The notes: generated from the letters alone by a model not told the origin. A stretch of 64,000 nucleotides of DNA from Candidatus Ozemobacteraceae bacterium (GCA_035373905.1 DAOSOK010000022.1:1-64000), one strand, 5' to 3'. Counted from the first letter of the stretch, positions 26,379 to 35,059 are shown. A program made the numbers and translations.

Positions 26379-27458
26379 GTGAAATTCAGGAAGTATTCGT
26401 TCTGGGCGCTGTTTGCCGTTCTGCTGGTCGTCTCCGCTGCCGCGGCGGAAAACCGTCTGATATTCGCCGTCAGCCTCATCAGGCACGGCGATCGTGCGCC
26501 CTATGCTGCCATGAACAGCACGACCGTCACTTATGAGTGGCCTGACGGCATCGGGGAGTTGACCCCCGAGGGCATGAACCAGGAATATCAGCTCGGAAAA
26601 CGATTCAGAGAGCGTTACGTCGACACGTTCAAACTGCTTCCGCCGACCTACAGGCCGAATTCCCTGTATGTCCTGTCGACGAGCGCGAACAGGACGGTCA
26701 TGAGCGCCCAGTCGTTCCTCGCCGGCCTGTATCCGGACGGGACGGGACCGCGTCTGGGGAACGGGTTCCGCGCCCTTCCGAACCTGCGCCAGCCCGTGCC
26801 GGTCATGACGATTCCACGGGGTGCCAAAAACATCATCAATCCCGAGCACGAGGACGCGGAAAAGGTGCATCAACTCATCGTCAAACACGGATTCACCCAG
26901 CCCGAATGGATCAGGAAAGAAAAGGAACTCGAGGCTGACTTCAAACGCTGGAGCAGGATTCTCGGCGTCGAGATCCGAAACCTGGAGGAGTTTCTCATCC
27001 CGGCCGACCACGTCTACTGCATGTCGGTTCATGGCGTTCCCATGCCGAAGGGGCTGACGAAAGCCGACACGGAAAAGATCGTCAGGGAAAAAATGAGCGC
27101 CTGTGCGATCCGGTTCGTTCCGAAAGAGGTGGCGCGGCACATGGCGTCGGGATTCCTGACGAAACTTGATGCCGATATGCGCGCCGCCTCGGAGGGAAAA
27201 CAAAAATATCAATGCTTATTATATATAGGTCACGACGATTCGATTCTCGGTCTCATGAGCGCCCTTGGTAAGCCGCTCGCAAACAATCCCGCCTACGCCT
27301 CCCACGTCGATTTCGAACTGTATCGCGACGGAGCGAACTGCACCGTGAAAACATTCTTCAACGGGAAGCCCGTTCCGCTCGCGGGTGACGGCAGGGAAAC
27401 GCTCTCGTTGAAAGAGTTTTTGGAATATATCAAGCCGAACGTTGATCCCTGTCCGTGA
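26379..27458 (+). CDS. Exported histidine acid phosphatase (branch 2)
   Basis: A 359-residue phosphatase with a signal peptide (core FWALFAVLLVVSAAAA). The catalytic RHGDRAP is at residues 35-41 (nucleophile H36) and the proton-donor HD is H285-D286 in YIGHDDS, the usual branch-2 acid phosphatase/phytase layout. It should remove phosphate from organic esters in the periplasm or outside. The start is GTG at 26379 after GAGAGG. The codons just before the HD motif (TTA, TTA, TAT, ATA) form one of the strongest AT islands (27204-27230). Confidence 0.88.
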   Translation: MKFRKYSFWALFAVLLVVSAAAAENRLIFAVSLIRHGDRAPYAAMNSTTVTYEWPDGIGELTPEGMNQEYQLGKRFRERYVDTFKLLPPTYRPNSLYVLSTSANRTVMSAQSFLAGLYPDGTGPRLGNGFRALPNLRQPVPVMTIPRGAKNIINPEHEDAEKVHQLIVKHGFTQPEWIRKEKELEADFKRWSRILGVEIRNLEEFLIPADHVYCMSVHGVPMPKGLTKADTEKIVREKMSACAIRFVPKEVARHMASGFLTKLDADMRAASEGKQKYQCLLYIGHDDSILGLMSALGKPLANNPAYASHVDFELYRDGANCTVKTFFNGKPVPLAGDGRETLSLKEFLEYIKPNVDPCP

Positions 27459-27522
27459 AAACGTCCGAAACGCCGGAAACATCCGAGCCCGAGGCTGGGC
27501 GGCGATCGCCGGGAGGATTCGA

Positions 27523-27792
27523 ATGCCTTCGAGATTCAAGGAACAAGCTCAGCGCCTGGAACAGGCGAAACTCGTCATGATGCGTGCCGCAGCGATCGCA
27601 CCGGCCGAACTCAAGACGTGCATCGACGAGGTGACGGCGTTCGTGTGGGCGAAGAAGTTCCCCATGGCCGAGCTTCGCTGCCGGCAGAACATCGATGCGC
27701 TCGACCGGCAGCCCGAACTCAGGGATCTTCTCTGCACGATTTTTCCCGACTTCGACCGGTTCGTCGGGGTCCGGAAGGCGGCGCGGGGGTGA
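27523..27792 (+). CDS. Small protein of unknown function
   Basis: An 89-residue, mainly helical cytoplasmic protein with GGGAGGATT before its ATG, 64 bp after the acid phosphatase. It has two cysteines and no recognised motif. It may share the phosphatase transcript. I do not recognise it. Confidence 0.55.
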   Translation: MPSRFKEQAQRLEQAKLVMMRAAAIAPAELKTCIDEVTAFVWAKKFPMAELRCRQNIDALDRQPELRDLLCTIFPDFDRFVGVRKAARG

Positions 27793-27813
27793 AGACGGAT
27801 CGCCGTTCCCTGA

Positions 27814-27925
27814 CTCCTCGTCTCACACAAGGAACACGACGATCGCTTACATGCTCGATGCCGTTCGTGCTGAGCCTGCCGAAGCACGAGTGCTCTCGCC
27901 CTTCGACAGGCTCTGGGCGAACAGG
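27814..27925 (+). repeat. REP-like interspersed repeat, copy E
   Basis: It is the inverted partner of copy A: the tail CTCGTCTCACACAAGGAACA and the core CGTGCTGAGCCTGCCGAAGC align across about 110 bp. An AT island (27941-27960) follows immediately. Confidence 0.75.
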
Positions 27926-28076
27926 GGGCGCGCCGATGCGGATATACTATATATTGAATGCGATACTAGACGCCCGCTCTATGAGACGCATGCTCGTTTC
28001 TCCCGCCATACCCAGAGGGCCCTGCACGAGCATGTGAGGGTTTCTCCCGGTAAATACGAATGCCGGGGAACAGGGA

Positions 28077-28841
28077 TTACTGGGGAAGGATCGTGACCGG
28101 CTGGGAGGAAATGCAGTAATTCGGGGGGTTCGCGAGGTCCTGGAGGGTGTTGTGGCCGGCTTTGACGGTGATCTTGTGGCTTCCGATCAGGAACAGGTCG
28201 CGGGAGTTGTTCTTGACCTTGAGAATCAGCGTCTTCGAAGCCACGATTTTCACGTCCGCCGCGGTCGCTTCGACAACGGCCGAAATATCGCTCTTGTTAT
28301 CGACGGTTCCGGTCGAGATCTGGAAGCATTTGTCGAGAGTTGCCTGACAGGCCCCGGTGAAAAAATCTGAGGCGCCGGTTGCCGACATCTTTCGGCTGAA
28401 GACGAGGTGGAGCTCGTCGTTGACGTTCTGCGCATCGACGGCGCCGGAGTTATTCTTGTCGAGCCACTTCACCTGGACGAGCGTCAGCGGAGGAAGATAG
28501 GAAAAATAGATATTGTCTTCGGCGCTTGACACGGACCTGTCGGGACCGCCGGAGACAACGGTGCCTGACTCCGTCGAAACGGCATAGGTTTTGCCCCACG
28601 GGTCGATCGGCGCCTTGTTCAGATATCGGCCGGTAAGAAGCGAAACGCTGTCCGAATTGTACGGGCCTTCCCGGGTTTCATAGACCATCAGCGCGCGGGC
28701 GATTTCCTCGAGGTCGGTTTTGGCCTTGGCGATGCGCGCCTCTTCGACGTAGGACTGAACGTAGGGCAGTGCGGCGCTGGCCAGGATCGCCAGGATCGAT
28801 ATGACGACCAGCAACTCGATCAGCGTGAAACCGCGTTTCAT
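28077..28841 (-). CDS. Type IV pilin-like / GspG-like pseudopilin
   Basis: A 254-residue protein with a class III signal (MKRG then FTLIELLVVISILAILA), including the prepilin cleavage site after G4 and E5 of the mature form. A GspG-like region follows (EIARALMVYETREGPYN, then YLNKAPIDPWGKTY). The C-terminal extension of about 130 residues is beta-rich and not typical of GspG. It is a likely minor pilin or type II secretion pseudopilin. AGGAG precedes the ATG at 28841. No other pilus genes adjoin it. Confidence 0.85.
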   Translation of the reverse strand: MKRGFTLIELLVVISILAILASAALPYVQSYVEEARIAKAKTDLEEIARALMVYETREGPYNSDSVSLLTGRYLNKAPIDPWGKTYAVSTESGTVVSGGPDRSVSSAEDNIYFSYLPPLTLVQVKWLDKNNSGAVDAQNVNDELHLVFSRKMSATGASDFFTGACQATLDKCFQISTGTVDNKSDISAVVEATAADVKIVASKTLILKVKNNSRDLFLIGSHKITVKAGHNTLQDLANPPNYCISSQPVTILPQ

Positions 28842-28973
28842 AGAGGAGTTCTCCTTCCCTTTTCCGGTGTGCGTTCTATGGGAGTCTGACCGGCGGGCTG
28901 TATGGGAAATGCGAGGGCATTCGTCCAAAAGGAACGGGTTGCCGGGAAATGGGGCGAAATCCTCCCCACATCC

Positions 28974-28982
28974 ATTGTACCA
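28974..28982 (-). promoter_or_regulatory. Extended -10 promoter TGGTACAAT
   Basis: On the minus strand TGG precedes TACAAT (28974-28979), about 130 bases before the pilin start. Confidence 0.45.
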
Positions 28983-29078
28983 CATGCGGAAAGAAACCGA
29001 TACGTTCACGAATTGCAGAATGCCCGAGTGTTCTCGTCGTCGATGCGGCCGCGATACATACGTAAAGGAATAGAATGC

Positions 29079-30122
29079 TCAGGGCCGGGGGATCATCGGG
29101 CGGACGGCGTTCCATACGTCCTGAACCGACTGGAAGTCGGCATCTTTGGCGGGCGCGAACGTCTGTCGCAGAGGCTCGGCGGCGCCCGAGGCGGTGCATT
29201 TCAGCAGAGCTTCCAAAAAGCGCTCGCGCAGGTTGACGGGGCAGTCTTTCCGGCAGACGAGCACGTCGGAAGGAACTTCGTCGGTCTTGCCCAGGACAAG
29301 AATGCGGTTGAGCTGCTTCGGGTCGCCGATCGTTTTCAACGTAGCCTCGAGGCAGACCCCGACGTCGATTTTCCCGTCGAGAACCGCGCCGAGGATTGCG
29401 TCGTGTCTCTTGAGGAAGAGAACCTTGCATGCTTTGTGCGGGTCGATCTTGAGGCGTTTCAGGAGATACAGCGGATACAGATAGCCGCTGGCGGATTCGG
29501 GATCGACGAAACCGACGGTTTTTCCGCGAATGTCGTCGAGACCGAGAACGCGACCGTTGTTCAGGGTAATGAAAACGCCCCGATATGCCGTGCCGCCCGG
29601 ATGTCGTGCCTTCGCGATCGGCATCAGGTCTCCCTTTTCGTTGGCGATGACGTACGCCATCGGGCCCACCCAGGCAAAATCGATCTTACCGCGGATGAGG
29701 GCGGCCAGAACGCTGGTGTAGTCCTGGCCCGTCACAAGGCGGACCTCTTTCACCCCCATCTCCTTTTTCAGAAACGCGAAAAGCGTGCTGACGTGGTGCA
29801 TCATTTCCGAAAGGCTCAGATATGGTGGCCGACCGATCAGGACCGATTTCTGATCCAGCTGGATTGGTGGCTGCGGAACCACGGGCGGGGGCGGAGGCGG
29901 CTGGGGCGGTTCCGTCTCAGGCGAGCCGGGGGATGATGCCTCGTCATCGGTTTGATACCAGGAATCGTCTTCATCCGTGTATCCTTGGTAATTCGTGTTC
30001 GCATAGGGATCGTCCGAACGCACGGGGGGGAAGTCCTGACTCTCCGCGAATCCCACGTTCACGCTGAAAACGAGGAGGAGTGCGAAGAGCAGGCATGTGC
30101 CGGACGATCTGAACATCTTCAT
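29079..30122 (-). CDS. PhnD-like periplasmic binding protein with proline-rich linker
   Basis: A 347-residue exported protein (signal core CLLFALLLVFSVNVGFA). Residues 30-85 are acidic, then a proline tract (PPQPPPPPPVVPQPP). The rest is a PhnD/phosphonate-type binding domain: GRPPYLSLSEMMHH, VTGQDYTSVLAALIRGKIDFAWVG, and GKTVGFVDPESASGYLYPLY. No transporter genes adjoin it, so it may be an orphan receptor or feed a distant system. The ligand is unknown. GGAG lies 6 bases before the ATG at 30122. The flexible linker suggests it is held away from a membrane or wall. Confidence 0.8.
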   Translation of the reverse strand: MKMFRSSGTCLLFALLLVFSVNVGFAESQDFPPVRSDDPYANTNYQGYTDEDDSWYQTDDEASSPGSPETEPPQPPPPPPVVPQPPIQLDQKSVLIGRPPYLSLSEMMHHVSTLFAFLKKEMGVKEVRLVTGQDYTSVLAALIRGKIDFAWVGPMAYVIANEKGDLMPIAKARHPGGTAYRGVFITLNNGRVLGLDDIRGKTVGFVDPESASGYLYPLYLLKRLKIDPHKACKVLFLKRHDAILGAVLDGKIDVGVCLEATLKTIGDPKQLNRILVLGKTDEVPSDVLVCRKDCPVNLRERFLEALLKCTASGAAEPLRQTFAPAKDADFQSVQDVWNAVRPMIPRP

Positions 30123-30262
30123 GGCGGACTCCGTTTGCAAAAGGTGTTTCTTCTGTTGTAGACAAAGAACCCTCGCAGGTCAAGCCTCCCGGGGAATATC
30201 CCGGACGGACTGCGAGACGAAACAATCGGCACGGACGCGGTATCCGGAAGGAGATTCATTCG

Positions 30263-31246
30263 ATGCAGAAGACACGTATTGGAATTCTTGGCTACGGCAA
30301 CCTCGGAAAAGGCGTTGAGTTCGCGATCCGGCAGAACCCCGACATGGAACTCACGGCCGTCTTCACGCGCCGGGCCCCCGAAACCCTCAGGATTGCGACT
30401 CCGGGCGTGAACGTCTACGGAGCCGACATGATGGAACGGATGCGGGGTTCCATTGACGTGCTGATCCTGTGCGGCGGAAGCGCGACCGACCTCCCGGAGC
30501 AGGGGCCGGCATGTGCCGCCCTGTTCAACACCGTCGACAGCTTCGACACTCACGCCAAGATTCCCGAATACTTCGCCGCCGTCGACAGGGCCGCGCGCAG
30601 CGGCAGCAACGTCGCGATCATTTCCGTCGGCTGGGATCCCGGCATGTTCTCTCTCAATCGACTGTATGCGAACTGCATTCTGCCTGAAGGGAAGGATTAC
30701 ACCTTCTGGGGCGAGGGTATCAGCCAGGGCCACTCCGACGCGATCAGGCGCATCGAGGGTGTCGTGGACGGGAAACAATACACGATCCCCGTTCCCGATG
30801 CTCTCGAAGCCGTGCGGGGCGGCGGGAGCCCGGACCTCACCCCCCGCCAGAGCCATACGAGACACTGCTTTGTGGTCGCCGAGCCCGGAGCGGACAAGGC
30901 GCGCATCGAGCGGGAAATCAGGACGATGCCGAATTATTTCTCAGATTATAATACCACCGTGAATTTCGTGACCCAGGAGGAGCTTGACCGCGACCACGGC
31001 CGCATGCCGCACGGAGGCTTCGTTCTCAGGCGGGGCACCACCGGATCCGGCACGAACCACCTGATCGAGTATTCCCTGAAACTCGACTCGAACCCGGAAT
31101 TCACGGCGAACGTCCTCGTCGCCTACGCCCGGGCCGCCAATCGGCTCGCTTCGGGAAAAGCCGTCGGCGCAAAAACCGTGTTCGACATTCCTCCGGCCTG
31201 GCTGTCTCCGAAAACCGACGAAGAACTCCGAAAAACCATGCTCTGA
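30263..31246 (+). CDS. ddh: meso-Diaminopimelate dehydrogenase
   Basis: A 327-residue NADPH-dependent enzyme that interconverts meso-2,6-diaminopimelate and L-2-amino-6-oxopimelate (EC 1.4.1.16), giving a one-step route to DAP for peptidoglycan and lysine. The N-terminal Rossmann motif GILGYGNLGKGVE, the CGGSATDLPEQGP and VGWDPGMFS segments, and the C-terminal HLIEYSLKLDSNPEFTA are all characteristic of Ddh. The length is normal. AGGAG precedes the ATG. It is a single gene. An AT island at 30932-30955 covers NYFSDYN. Presence of Ddh points to DAP-type peptidoglycan. Confidence 0.95.
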   Translation: MQKTRIGILGYGNLGKGVEFAIRQNPDMELTAVFTRRAPETLRIATPGVNVYGADMMERMRGSIDVLILCGGSATDLPEQGPACAALFNTVDSFDTHAKIPEYFAAVDRAARSGSNVAIISVGWDPGMFSLNRLYANCILPEGKDYTFWGEGISQGHSDAIRRIEGVVDGKQYTIPVPDALEAVRGGGSPDLTPRQSHTRHCFVVAEPGADKARIEREIRTMPNYFSDYNTTVNFVTQEELDRDHGRMPHGGFVLRRGTTGSGTNHLIEYSLKLDSNPEFTANVLVAYARAANRLASGKAVGAKTVFDIPPAWLSPKTDEELRKTML

Positions 31247-31297
31247 CCGCGGGCGGTGCGCGTGCTCCGCTTCCAACTTCTCTTTCGGGAAGGATTG

Positions 31298-31306
31298 TGA
31301 TATAAT
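31298..31306 (+). promoter_or_regulatory. Extended -10 promoter of the TM1266-hydG operon
   Basis: TGA followed by a perfect TATAAT (31301-31306). The predicted start is near 31313, leaving a leader of about 130 bases. Confidence 0.6.
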
Positions 31307-31313
31307 TAACATA

Positions 31314-31326
31314 GTTCTCTGAGAAC
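31314..31326 (+). promoter_or_regulatory. Candidate operator GTTCTCTGAGAAC
   Basis: A perfect inverted repeat (GTTCTC, T, GAGAAC) sits exactly at the predicted transcription start of the hydG operon, a position where a bound repressor would block transcription. Confidence 0.4.
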
Positions 31327-31444
31327 GAGGTTTCGACCGGGTTCGAAGAGCGCATGGCCTCTGACAACGTTCTGAAGCATTCATGCCAAGACGGGGTTGC
31401 TCCGGCTTCTCTTTTCCCGTTCTGGCGCCAGGAAAGGGTGGAAC

Positions 31445-31699
31445 GTGGAAAACAGGATCGCGTTGATAGGCATCATCGTCGAAAACCCGGAGATCACCGA
31501 CCGGCTCAATCAGATTTTACATGATTGTCGCCAGTACATCGTCGGCCGCATGGGGATTCCCTACGCCAAGCAGAACATCGGGATCATCAGCGTCGTCATC
31601 GACGCCCCCAATACGATCATCAGTGCGCTTTCCGGCAAACTCGGCCTGCTGGAGGGCATCAGCGTCAAGACCGTCTATTCGAAAAAGCGAGGAGAATAG
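31445..31699 (+). CDS. TM1266-type iron-only hydrogenase system regulator
   Basis: An 84-residue ferredoxin-like (ACT/NikR-C-like) protein matching the TM1266 family: IALIGIIVENPEIT, then IVGRMGIPYAKQNIGIISVV and IISALSGKLGLLEGI. The family is found beside [FeFe]-hydrogenase maturase genes and is thought to regulate the system; it lacks a DNA-binding domain. The start is GTG at 31445 with GGAAAGG upstream. Three bases separate it from hydG. Confidence 0.9.
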   Translation: MENRIALIGIIVENPEITDRLNQILHDCRQYIVGRMGIPYAKQNIGIISVVIDAPNTIISALSGKLGLLEGISVKTVYSKKRGE

Positions 31700-31702
31700 A
31701 AC

Positions 31703-33121
31703 ATGTACGATCCCCGATCGCTTCGTGCCGCCGAGTTCATCGATGATGCGGAAATAAGGGAGACCCTGGAGTTCGCGGCGAAGAACAAGAGCAATCGCCC
31801 GCTGATCGAAGCCCTGATCGAGAAGGCGCGCGCCTGCAAGGGGCTCTCCCATCGCGATGCCGCCATCCTGCTCGAGTGCGACCTGCCCGACGCGAACGAG
31901 AAACTGTTCGCCCTGGCCCGCGAGATCAAGCAGAAGATCTACGGCAACCGCATCGTCATGTTCGCCCCGCTCTACCTGTCGAATTACTGCGTCAACGGCT
32001 GCGTCTACTGACCGTATCACTGCTCGAACCGGCACATCACCCGGAAAAAACTCACCCAGGAAGAGATCAAAAACGAGGTGATCGCCCTCCAGGATATCGG
32101 TCACAAGCGCCTCGCGCTCGAAACCGGCGAGGATCCCGTCAACAATCCCATCGAATATGTACTCGATAGTATAAAAACGATCTACGGGATCAGGCACAAG
32201 AATGGCGCCATCCGCCGCGTGAACGTGAACATCGCGGCGACCACCGTCGAGAACTACGCGAAACTGAAGGCCGCCGGCATCGGCACGTATATCCTGTTCC
32301 AGGAGACCTACCACCGGGAAACCTACGAGAAGCTCCATCCGACCGGCCCCAAGCATGACTACGCATGGCATACCGAGGCGATGGACCGCGCGATGGACGG
32401 CGGCATCGACGACGTCGGTTGCGGTGTCCTGTTCGGGCTGAACCTGTACCGCTACGACTTCGTCGGGCTGCTCATGCACGCCGAGCACCTCGAGGCGGCC
32501 AAGGGCGTCGGGCCGCACACCATCAGCGTGCCGAGAATCTGCCCCGCCGACGACATCTCGCCGAACGCCTTCTCCAACGCGATCGACGACGACACGTTCG
32601 CCAAGATCGTCGCGATGCTGCGCATCGCCGTTCCCTACACCGGCCTGATCGTCTCGACCCGAGAATCGCGCGCATCACGGGAGCGGGTGCTCGACCTGGG
32701 CGTTTCCCAGCTCAGCGGCGGCTCGAAGACCAGCGTCGGGGGATACGCCGCCCCCGAACCGGAGGCCGAGAACTCCGCCCAGTTCGAGGTGAGCGACACC
32801 CGGCCGCTCGATGAGGTCGTGAACTGGCTGTTGTCCCTGGGCTATATCCCGAGCTTCTGCACCGCCTGCTATCGCGAGGGCCGCACCGGCGACCGGTTCA
32901 TGAGGCTGGCGAAATCGGGCAGCATCGCGAACTGCTGCCAGCCGAACGCCCTGATGACGCTGAAGGAGTATCTCGAGGACTATGCTTCCCCGGACACCCG
33001 CGCCAAAGGAGAAAAGGTCATTGCCGAGGAACTCAAACGCATTCCCGCGGAGAAGGTTCGCCGCATCGCCGGGGAGTATCTTGCCTCGATCCATCTCGGG
33101 AAGCGCGACTTCCGCTTTTGA
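31703..33121 (+). CDS. hydG: [FeFe]-hydrogenase maturase HydG with in-frame UGA (probable selenocysteine at residue 103)
   Basis: A radical-SAM tyrosine lyase that makes the CO and CN ligands of the hydrogenase H-cluster. Read through a TGA at 32009-32011, the frame gives 472 residues, the normal HydG length. The radical-SAM motif reads C96-VNG-C100-VY-(UGA103), so the stop replaces precisely the third [4Fe-4S]-binding cysteine. Everything after it is intact and conserved (LETGEDPVNNPIEYV, NVNIAATTVENY, ILFQETYH, HTISVPRI), including the C-terminal CTAC plus distal Cys cluster site. This argues for selenocysteine insertion rather than decay. A CCGG/CCGG stem with an 8-base loop lies 18 bases after the UGA (32029-32044), but it is a weak SECIS candidate. 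A simple mutation or base-call error (TGC to TGA) remains possible. GGAG precedes the ATG. Confidence 0.88.
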
Positions 33122-33159
33122 CATTCCGCAAATAGGCAGTATGCCGGCGGGAAGGATGC

Positions 33160-33168
33160 TGGTATAAT
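33160..33168 (+). promoter_or_regulatory. Extended -10 promoter TGGTATAAT
   Basis: A perfect TATAAT with a TG extension, 73 bases before the M49-like gene and just after hydG. Confidence 0.55.
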
Positions 33169-33240
33169 CCCTCCGTGCCGCCATGCCGCGGGGTCGGATT
33201 CGGCCCGCGGCGCATCTCGGGGCGGAAGGAAGGAACAGGA

Positions 33241-34974
33241 ATGATGAGCATGAAACATACGGCAGCCGCACTCGCGATCGTCGCGACGCTCGCCTGCGGC
33301 GGAGCATGCCCCGTGTCCGCCGAGGAGGGTGCGGAGGGGAGGGAGGGGACGGCTGTCGCTCGAGGAAAGGACGAGATCGTGACCATTGACATCGCTTCCA
33401 GATGCGGAGATATCGGCGAACGGGTCGCCAGGCTGGCGCCCGTGGAGATGAAGGTCGACCTCTCGTTCCTTTCCCGAAACGAGAAGAGGGCCCTCGCGAA
33501 ACTGATCGAGGCCGCCGCCCTGATCGACGAGATCTTCTTCAACCAGACATACCACCTGAACAACGAGTTCAGGGCCGCCATCCGGAACGCGAAGGATCTG
33601 GATCCGAACTTCGCCACGTATTTTGAGATCATGGCCGGTCCGTTCGACCGCATCGACGGCGACAGGCCGTTCATCGGCTCCCTGACGAGACCGAAAACGT
33701 CGAACCTGTACCCAGTGGACATGACGCGAGAAGAACTGGAGACCTGGATCAAAGACCACCCCGCCGACGAACAGGCGTTCAAGAGCAACTTCACGGTCAT
33801 CGCCCGAAAGGGCGGCAAACTCGTCGCGGTTCCCTATTCCGAGGTCTATAAAACGTGGCTTGAACCCGCGGCTGAGTTGCTGCGCGAAGCGGCGGTGCTG
33901 TGCGGGAACGAGAGCCTGAAGAAGTTCCTGCGAAGCCGCGCCGACGCCTTCGCCTCGAACGACTATTACCAGTCCGACATCGACTGGATGGATGTCGCCG
34001 ACAGTCCGATCGACGTGACGATCGGCCCCTACGAAGTGTATGAAGACCGGATGTTCGGCTACAAGGCCGCGTTTGAAGCGTTCATCACCGTCGTGAACCC
34101 CGAAGAGTCGAAGAAGCTCCAGGTCTACCAGAATTACCTGAAAGAACTCGACGAGAACCTTCCGATGCCGGCCGGCGCGAAATGGATCCGCGACCGGTAC
34201 GAATCGCCGATCCGGGTGGTGGATGTGATCGGCACCGGCGGCGACTGCCGCCAGGGCGTTCAGACGCTGGCGTTCAACCTGCCGAACGACGAGCGCGTGC
34301 GGCAGGCGAAGGGAAACAAGCAGGTCCTGCTCAAGAACATCATGACCGCCAAATTCGAGGGCATCCTGCGTCCGATCGCCGCCGAAGTGCTTTCGGAGAC
34401 CGACGTAAAGGACCTCTCCGCCGAGGCGTTTTTCCTGACCGTGCTCCAGCACGAGATCGGGCACAGCCTCGGGCCGTCGATGGTGACGGTCGGCGGCAAG
34501 ACCGACGAGGTGGGCAAGTTCCTGAAGGAAAAATACTCGGCGATCGAGGAAGCGAAGGCCGACACGCTTTCGATGCTGAACACCCTGTATCTGCTCGACA
34601 AGGGCGCGGTCGCGAAGGAACTCGAAAAGACGCTGCTTCCCACCTACCTGGCCGGGCTGTTCCGGACGATCCGGTTCGGCCTCGAGGAGGCGCACGGCAC
34701 GGGCGTCATGATCCAGTTCAACTTCCTCGCCAAGAAGGGGGCGATCTCCTACGACGCGGCGACGAAAAAATTCGTGGCCCACGCCGCCGACATCCGCGGC
34801 CATTTCCGGGAACTCGCCCGAATTCTGCTTGATATAGAAACGAAAGGTGACTACGCCGCCGCCGATGCCCTGATCAAAAAATACGGCGCCCCGACGGCCG
34901 AGGTGAAAGAGGCGCTCACCCGCCTGACCCACGTGCCGGTGGACATCAGGCCGATCTATCCCGAGGTGAAATGA
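33241..34974 (+). CDS. Exported M49-like (dipeptidyl-peptidase III-related) zinc hydrolase
   Basis: A 577-residue protein with a signal peptide (core AAALAIVATLACGGACPVSA). The zinc site reads LQHEIGHSLGP (H404, E405, H408), with the third ligand in AIEEAKADT (E436 or E437). The HExxH plus EExxxAD layout and the overall size match the bacterial proteins related to dipeptidyl-peptidase III, although classic DPP III has the longer HExxxH. It may be an exported aminopeptidase-like enzyme. The ATG at 33241 has AAGGAA upstream; later ATGs (33244, 33250) are also possible. An AT-rich LLDIETK segment lies at 34828-34842. Confidence 0.72.
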   Translation: MMSMKHTAAALAIVATLACGGACPVSAEEGAEGREGTAVARGKDEIVTIDIASRCGDIGERVARLAPVEMKVDLSFLSRNEKRALAKLIEAAALIDEIFFNQTYHLNNEFRAAIRNAKDLDPNFATYFEIMAGPFDRIDGDRPFIGSLTRPKTSNLYPVDMTREELETWIKDHPADEQAFKSNFTVIARKGGKLVAVPYSEVYKTWLEPAAELLREAAVLCGNESLKKFLRSRADAFASNDYYQSDIDWMDVADSPIDVTIGPYEVYEDRMFGYKAAFEAFITVVNPEESKKLQVYQNYLKELDENLPMPAGAKWIRDRYESPIRVVDVIGTGGDCRQGVQTLAFNLPNDERVRQAKGNKQVLLKNIMTAKFEGILRPIAAEVLSETDVKDLSAEAFFLTVLQHEIGHSLGPSMVTVGGKTDEVGKFLKEKYSAIEEAKADTLSMLNTLYLLDKGAVAKELEKTLLPTYLAGLFRTIRFGLEEAHGTGVMIQFNFLAKKGAISYDAATKKFVAHAADIRGHFRELARILLDIETKGDYAAADALIKKYGAPTAEVKEALTRLTHVPVDIRPIYPEVK

Positions 34975-35007
34975 CCGGCCAGCGTGCCGATACTCGGTGA
35001 ATGAGCA

Positions 35008-35042
35008 CGAGCCCTCTGCCACGCTTCGCGGCGGAGGGCTCG
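35008..35042. terminator. Convergent hairpin terminator
   Basis: CGAGCCCTC pairs with GAGGGCTCG between two convergent genes and can serve both directions. Confidence 0.65.
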
Positions 35043-35059
35043 CCGGTTTCGGCGGTGTT

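Noticed and set aside
32009..32011. TGA as a reassigned sense codon (for example Gly or Trp) genome-wide
   Set aside because: Many genes in the window end cleanly at TGA at family-typical lengths, including ATGA overlaps, so TGA is a normal stop. Only hydG has an internal one.
32029..32044. Convincing SECIS element after the hydG UGA
   Set aside because: The CCGG/CCGG stem is short and its loop has no leading G, so I did not list it as a feature.
31703..33121. hydG as a pseudogene split by a nonsense mutation
   Set aside because: Not excluded, but all other conserved HydG motifs, the frame and the C-terminal cluster site are intact, and the UGA hits the one codon where Sec would replace a functional Cys. 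The simple pseudogene view is less likely.
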